Assembly (NCBI GenBank): GCA_001574975.1
Contig: KQ965812.1
Location: forward strand, 30,897-42,456
DNA length: 11,560 nt
Reading direction: 5' to 3'
Source: Gonapodya prolifera JEL478
Taxonomy: Eukaryota > Monoblepharomycota > Monoblepharidomycetes > Monoblepharidales > Gonapodyaceae
The position numbers and the translations under genes are program-made. Positions 10,301 through 11,560 of the stretch are shown here, in pieces; within the stretch, counting starts at the first letter, position 1; every line of letters starts with the position of its first letter. Below the pieces are notes generated by a model, which searched no databases, was not told where the DNA came from, and saw only the letters and a program-made list of their open reading frames with translations.

Positions 10301-10726
10301 GACTTCCATATCCTTAAACTCTTCAATATGTTTTGCCGCATGGCATTTTTGCAGTGGCGAAACGAGACCAACTTCGTCCCCAAATCGAAGGACGCCGAAA
10401 AGGTTCAGAATAAACGGTGACTCCATGGCATGCCACACCAAAAGTTCTTCCTTGTAGCTCGTCCTAGAGAAGGTCAAATTTCGCTCCGTCAGGTAAGCGG
10501 GCGGGCGATGTTTTGTTGTTGATCCAATCCCGCCATCCGTTTTCCTGTTGAGGAACTTCACAGCCACCGGCACTTCGAGCCAAGTTCCGCGATACACCTT
10601 TCCAAAGCCACCTTCACCAATTACATTTGCATCCGTCAATTCGAGGTGGAGATCTTCGTTCCTGATCGCCCAGATTGGTGCCATCGTGGTGGAGATGGGC
10701 ATAGGCCCACTCCCGATTGTGTTCAT
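7363..10726 (-). CDS. TKL-like protein kinase - Sel1 repeat - ankyrin repeat fusion protein, four exons
   Basis: Proposed exons are 10726-10277, 10204-9953, 9874-9660 and 9568-7363, giving 1040 residues. The kinase domain shows the Gly-loop GEGGFG, VAVK lysine, an alphaC KEEL, HRDLKPEN catalytic loop, DFG, GTYGFMAPE and the ARP arginine in the last helix, so it should be active. The motif style is that of tyrosine-kinase-like Ser/Thr kinases. After it follow five Sel1-like repeats (8974-9519), a CPFC..HxH..HC module, an acidic stretch, ankyrin repeats (8008-8337) and about 170 unassigned residues. No signal peptide or membrane helix is visible, so it is probably cytosolic, with the repeats acting as scaffold or sensor. 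Kinases with Sel1 repeats are known in amoebae and expanded in arbuscular mycorrhizal fungi. The alternative is two genes, kinase (9644-10726) and Sel1/ankyrin (from about 9498). Against it, the latter's frame has no ATG before its first repeat and only 9 bases separate the kinase stop from the next ATG. Confidence 0.7.
8008..8337 (-). other. Ankyrin repeat segment
   Basis: At least two clear repeats are present: GDNCLALAATEGYDAMVQF...GADINN and GQTPLMLAAFYGRP...LLEAGADYEV. Degenerate units flank them (LSLFIQFCIWNKMEEVQKIL before, DNDGHNVLSYAL after). The segment is probably a protein-interaction surface. Confidence 0.85.
8788..8874 (-). other. CxxC...HxH...HC putative zinc-binding module
   Basis: CPFC is followed by HGH (His at +4 and +6 after the second Cys), then RVAHC about 17 residues on, then a YQLFVPFN stretch and YEVDKVNCRFITIG. 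The same order of motifs is found in many fungal ankyrin proteins. Metal binding is inferred from residue type and spacing. Confidence 0.6.
8974..9519 (-). other. Five Sel1-like repeats
   Basis: Units of 36-37 residues recur with the pattern A..YxxG.G....xxxA..W...AA..GH..A. Examples are YYFGFGT...ALEYWQLAAELGN and AYFEGKV...ANTWWRRAASQGH. Sel1 repeats form alpha-helical solenoids that scaffold protein complexes. Confidence 0.85.
9569..9659 (-). other. Intron (91 nt) linking kinase and Sel1/ankyrin parts
   Basis: The donor GTACGT fits the fungal GTRNGT consensus; the acceptor is CATTAG, and a CTCAC branch-like site lies inside. The upstream exon ends after two bases of a codon and the downstream exon supplies the third (V between ISEN and SKRSH), so the phases agree. 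The intron contains the in-frame TAA that would otherwise end the kinase and the 15-base G/C homopolymer that separates any upstream ATG from the Sel1 frame. Confidence 0.6.
9602..9616 (+). repeat. 15-base G homopolymer (C15 on the gene strand)
   Basis: A run of 15 G lies just upstream of the Sel1/ankyrin frame. In the fused-gene model it is intronic and acts as pyrimidine-rich sequence before the branch site. In the two-gene model its length would decide whether ATG 9634 is in frame with the Sel1 repeats. The length is liable to error in sequencing. Confidence 0.9.
9875..9952 (-). other. Stop-free intron (78 nt) in the kinase C-lobe
   Basis: The donor is GTGAGA and the acceptor CACAAAG. The length is a multiple of three and no stop is in frame, so it reads as a 26-residue insertion right after DVFSFGVTVCS, where kinases continue with a helix and a Trp-Thr pair. 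Removing it yields SFGVTVCSLWTNNMKPFG, which fits the canonical alphaF to alphaG region. Confidence 0.65.
10205..10276 (-). other. Stop-free intron (72 nt) in the kinase domain before the catalytic loop
   Basis: The donor is GTAAGC and the acceptor AATCGCAG, with TTCAT branch-like sequence 17 bases upstream. The length is a multiple of three with no stop. Removing it converts an odd 24-residue insertion into RKEALFILRDVADGMKYLH, the standard alphaE helix leading to HRDLKPEN. Confidence 0.75.
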
Positions 10727-10855
10727 CGATGCAAGCGGGCGCGTCGCTTGGAGACGCTACGATGAGAAAATGGAGCTTGGAAGCTAATCGTGTGAATGCG
10801 ATGGTAGAACTTACAAAAGAACGATGCTGATTTTGGGACTCCAAGCCCGGGTCAT
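10723..10855 (-). promoter_or_regulatory. Upstream reading frame ending on the kinase start codon (spliced)
   Basis: ATG at 10855 opens a 24-codon frame after removal of the 58-nt leader intron. Its TGA (10725-10723) overlaps the kinase ATG as ATGA. If the intron is retained, the frame ends in the intron instead. Such overlaps can permit reinitiation. This depends on the leader intron being real. Confidence 0.35.
10757..10814 (-). other. Probable leader intron (58 nt) upstream of the kinase start
   Basis: A consensus donor GTAAGT at 10814-10809 pairs with an acceptor CATCGTAG ending at 10757, with CTCAT as a possible branch site. It lies 30 bases before the kinase ATG at 10726. No ATG in frame with the kinase was found in the upstream exon, so I treat it as 5' untranslated rather than coding. 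Confidence 0.45.
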
Positions 10856-10900
10856 GGATCCCGAGGCCAGGCCTTTTCAAGATCCCACAGTTCTAACGTC

Positions 10901-10909
10901 AATATATAG
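10901..10909 (-). promoter_or_regulatory. TATA-like element upstream of the kinase gene
   Basis: The minus strand reads CTATATATT about 45-55 bases before the first upstream ATG and about 175 bases before the kinase ATG. The position suits a core promoter, but the match is short. Confidence 0.3.
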
Positions 10910-10937
10910 TTCAACACCAGTAATATGTAGATAAATA

Positions 10938-11140
10938 AAATTAATGCAGAGGTTCGACCATCTCTCGGGAATCGTGTCCAAAATCCCTTTCATATTGACA
11001 GGATCTGAACATCAATGTTCCTGTTACTTTCCATATAGTACCTCGGACGACTAAGCTGCCTCCGGAAAGGTCTGCGCAGTTGCCGTTTGTCATTATCATT
11101 CCCAACCAATCTGGGCCGAGGCAAAGGCCACAGCACACTC
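10938..11140 (-). pseudogene. Exon-like open frame flanking the LTR, product unknown
   Basis: On the minus strand an open frame runs from the LTR end to a TAA at 10940-10938, about 66 codons. It includes VCCGLCLGPDWLG, GGSLVVRGTIWKVTG and a tail ending MVEPLH. The composition (Cys, Gly, aromatics) looks more protein-like than most random frames, but no family is recognised. It has no convincing ATG of its own near the beginning. It may be the last exon of a gene cut by the LTR insertion, or chance. Confidence 0.25.
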
Positions 11141-11294
11141 TGTTGAAATCGTAGCCGGCAGCGCACTAGCCAGTATGATTGTAGAAGTTGAAGACAAAAG
11201 AAAAAGATAAAATCTACGCCTAAGAACTAAGTGGCTATGTCGTGTTTATCTCAATCCTAAGTGTTCTACGGATGTGCGGCAGAATAATTCAACA
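11141..11294 (-). mobile_element. LTR of a retrotransposon (154 bp)
   Basis: Read on the minus strand, the segment starts TGTTGAA and ends TTCAACA, a perfect 7-bp terminal inverted repeat with the canonical TG...CA ends. A T-rich run and a length of about 150 bp are typical of compact LTRs. A polypurine tract lies directly before its first base, so this is the 3' LTR of an element that extends rightwards. The flanking 5-bp sequences do not match, which fits a 3' LTR rather than a solo LTR. Confidence 0.6.
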
Positions 11295-11303
11295 CTCCCC
11301 CTG
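11295..11303 (-). mobile_element. Polypurine tract of the LTR element
   Basis: The minus strand reads CAGGGGGAG immediately before the LTR start TGTTGAA. This is the usual primer for plus-strand synthesis in LTR retrotransposons. Confidence 0.55.
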
Positions 11304-11560
11304 CTGACGACATCCGTAACGCGAAAAAGTTCCTCTAAAAAAAGAGTCATAAAGCGTGGTTGTCCGTTTCCAGGTTGTGTTGTCCATCCTGCACTTGTGC
11401 TTCACTTCAGCCTTCAGCCGGAGCTCCGAACACGAGCACTCCGAGCTTTCTTGGAAACTCCTGTCCCAGGCTTCAAACGCGCGTCAATTCCAGGATCCTC
11501 TGTGTCAGGAAGATGAAGGATTCCGGTGAGTGCGCGTTCCTGTGTCGTGGTGATTCCGTT
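11304..11560 (-). mobile_element. 3' internal part of the LTR element, runs off the window
   Basis: The minus strand contains a frame open from the window edge to a TGA at 11416-11414 (48 codons, including LTGILHLPDTEDPGIDARLK), and another short frame that ends on the LTR border (QQGEC then TGA). Neither shows the conserved RNase H or integrase tail motifs of Ty1/copia or Ty3/gypsy pol, so the superfamily is undecided and the element may be degenerate or non-autonomous. Confidence 0.3.

Noticed and set aside
10455-10555. Possible intron in the kinase between the VAVK lysine and the alphaC helix (acceptor-like TTGACCTTCTCTAG)
   Set aside because: No GT donor exists between the lysine codon and this site, so the insertion of about 30 residues appears to be real protein sequence.
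11274-11516. Plus-strand open frame of 80 codons near the right edge
   Set aside because: It runs across the LTR border and polypurine tract in antisense, with no motif; taken as chance.
11513-11531. ATG followed by a GTGAGT donor at the right edge, as a tiny first exon on the plus strand
   Set aside because: Only four codons before the donor and no sequence beyond the window to test it.

Overview
The window is eukaryotic and most likely comes from a fungus, probably an early-diverging (chytrid-like) one. That placement is inferred from short introns (58-127 nt) with GTRNGT-type donors, a tyrosine-kinase-like (TKL) kinase joined to Sel1 repeats, and a CxxC...HxH...HC module of the kind that accompanies ankyrin repeats in many fungal proteins. 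No bacterial-style operon, ribosome binding site, tRNA or CRISPR array was seen.

Left part (1 to about 2860, plus strand). A possible LTR-retrotransposon edge (1 to about 600, weak) is followed by two tandem paralogues of a leucine-rich-repeat-like protein of about 310 residues, plus a short fragment of a third copy. Copy 1 (656-1588) carries three separate single-base deletions relative to copy 2. Copy 2 (1695-2625) carries one break, explained by an extra unit of a 7-bp tandem repeat. The third fragment (2628-2729) begins 2 bases after the stop of copy 2. The block looks like a decaying tandem family.

Middle part. From about 2860 to 4565 I see no supportable gene. The minus-strand gene at 4566-7161 is a GC-rich, largely disordered protein of about 800 residues. 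It has a PCNA-binding-like box at its N-terminus, a ubiquitin-interacting motif and a Gly/Arg-rich C-terminus, and is joined across two introns. Its identity was not recognised.

Right part (7363-10726, minus strand). Two open frames that first look like two genes, a protein kinase and a Sel1/ankyrin protein, are best read as one gene. A phase-compatible 91-nt intron (9569-9659) joins them, and two further introns of 72 and 78 nt interrupt the kinase without breaking its frame. The predicted protein of 1040 residues is kinase - five Sel1 repeats - CxxC/H zinc-like module - acidic stretch - ankyrin repeats - unassigned C-terminus. Upstream there is a TATA-like box, a probable leader intron, and a short upstream reading frame whose stop overlaps the kinase start codon.

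Right edge. A 154-bp LTR with perfect 7-bp terminal inverted repeats (11141-11294, minus strand) and an adjacent polypurine tract mark the end of a retrotransposon whose body continues past the window. Next to it is an exon-like open frame (10938-11140) that may be a broken gene piece.

The most noteworthy items are the kinase-Sel1-ankyrin receptor-like protein with splice choices that could separate the kinase from the repeats, and the broken LRR-like tandem family.
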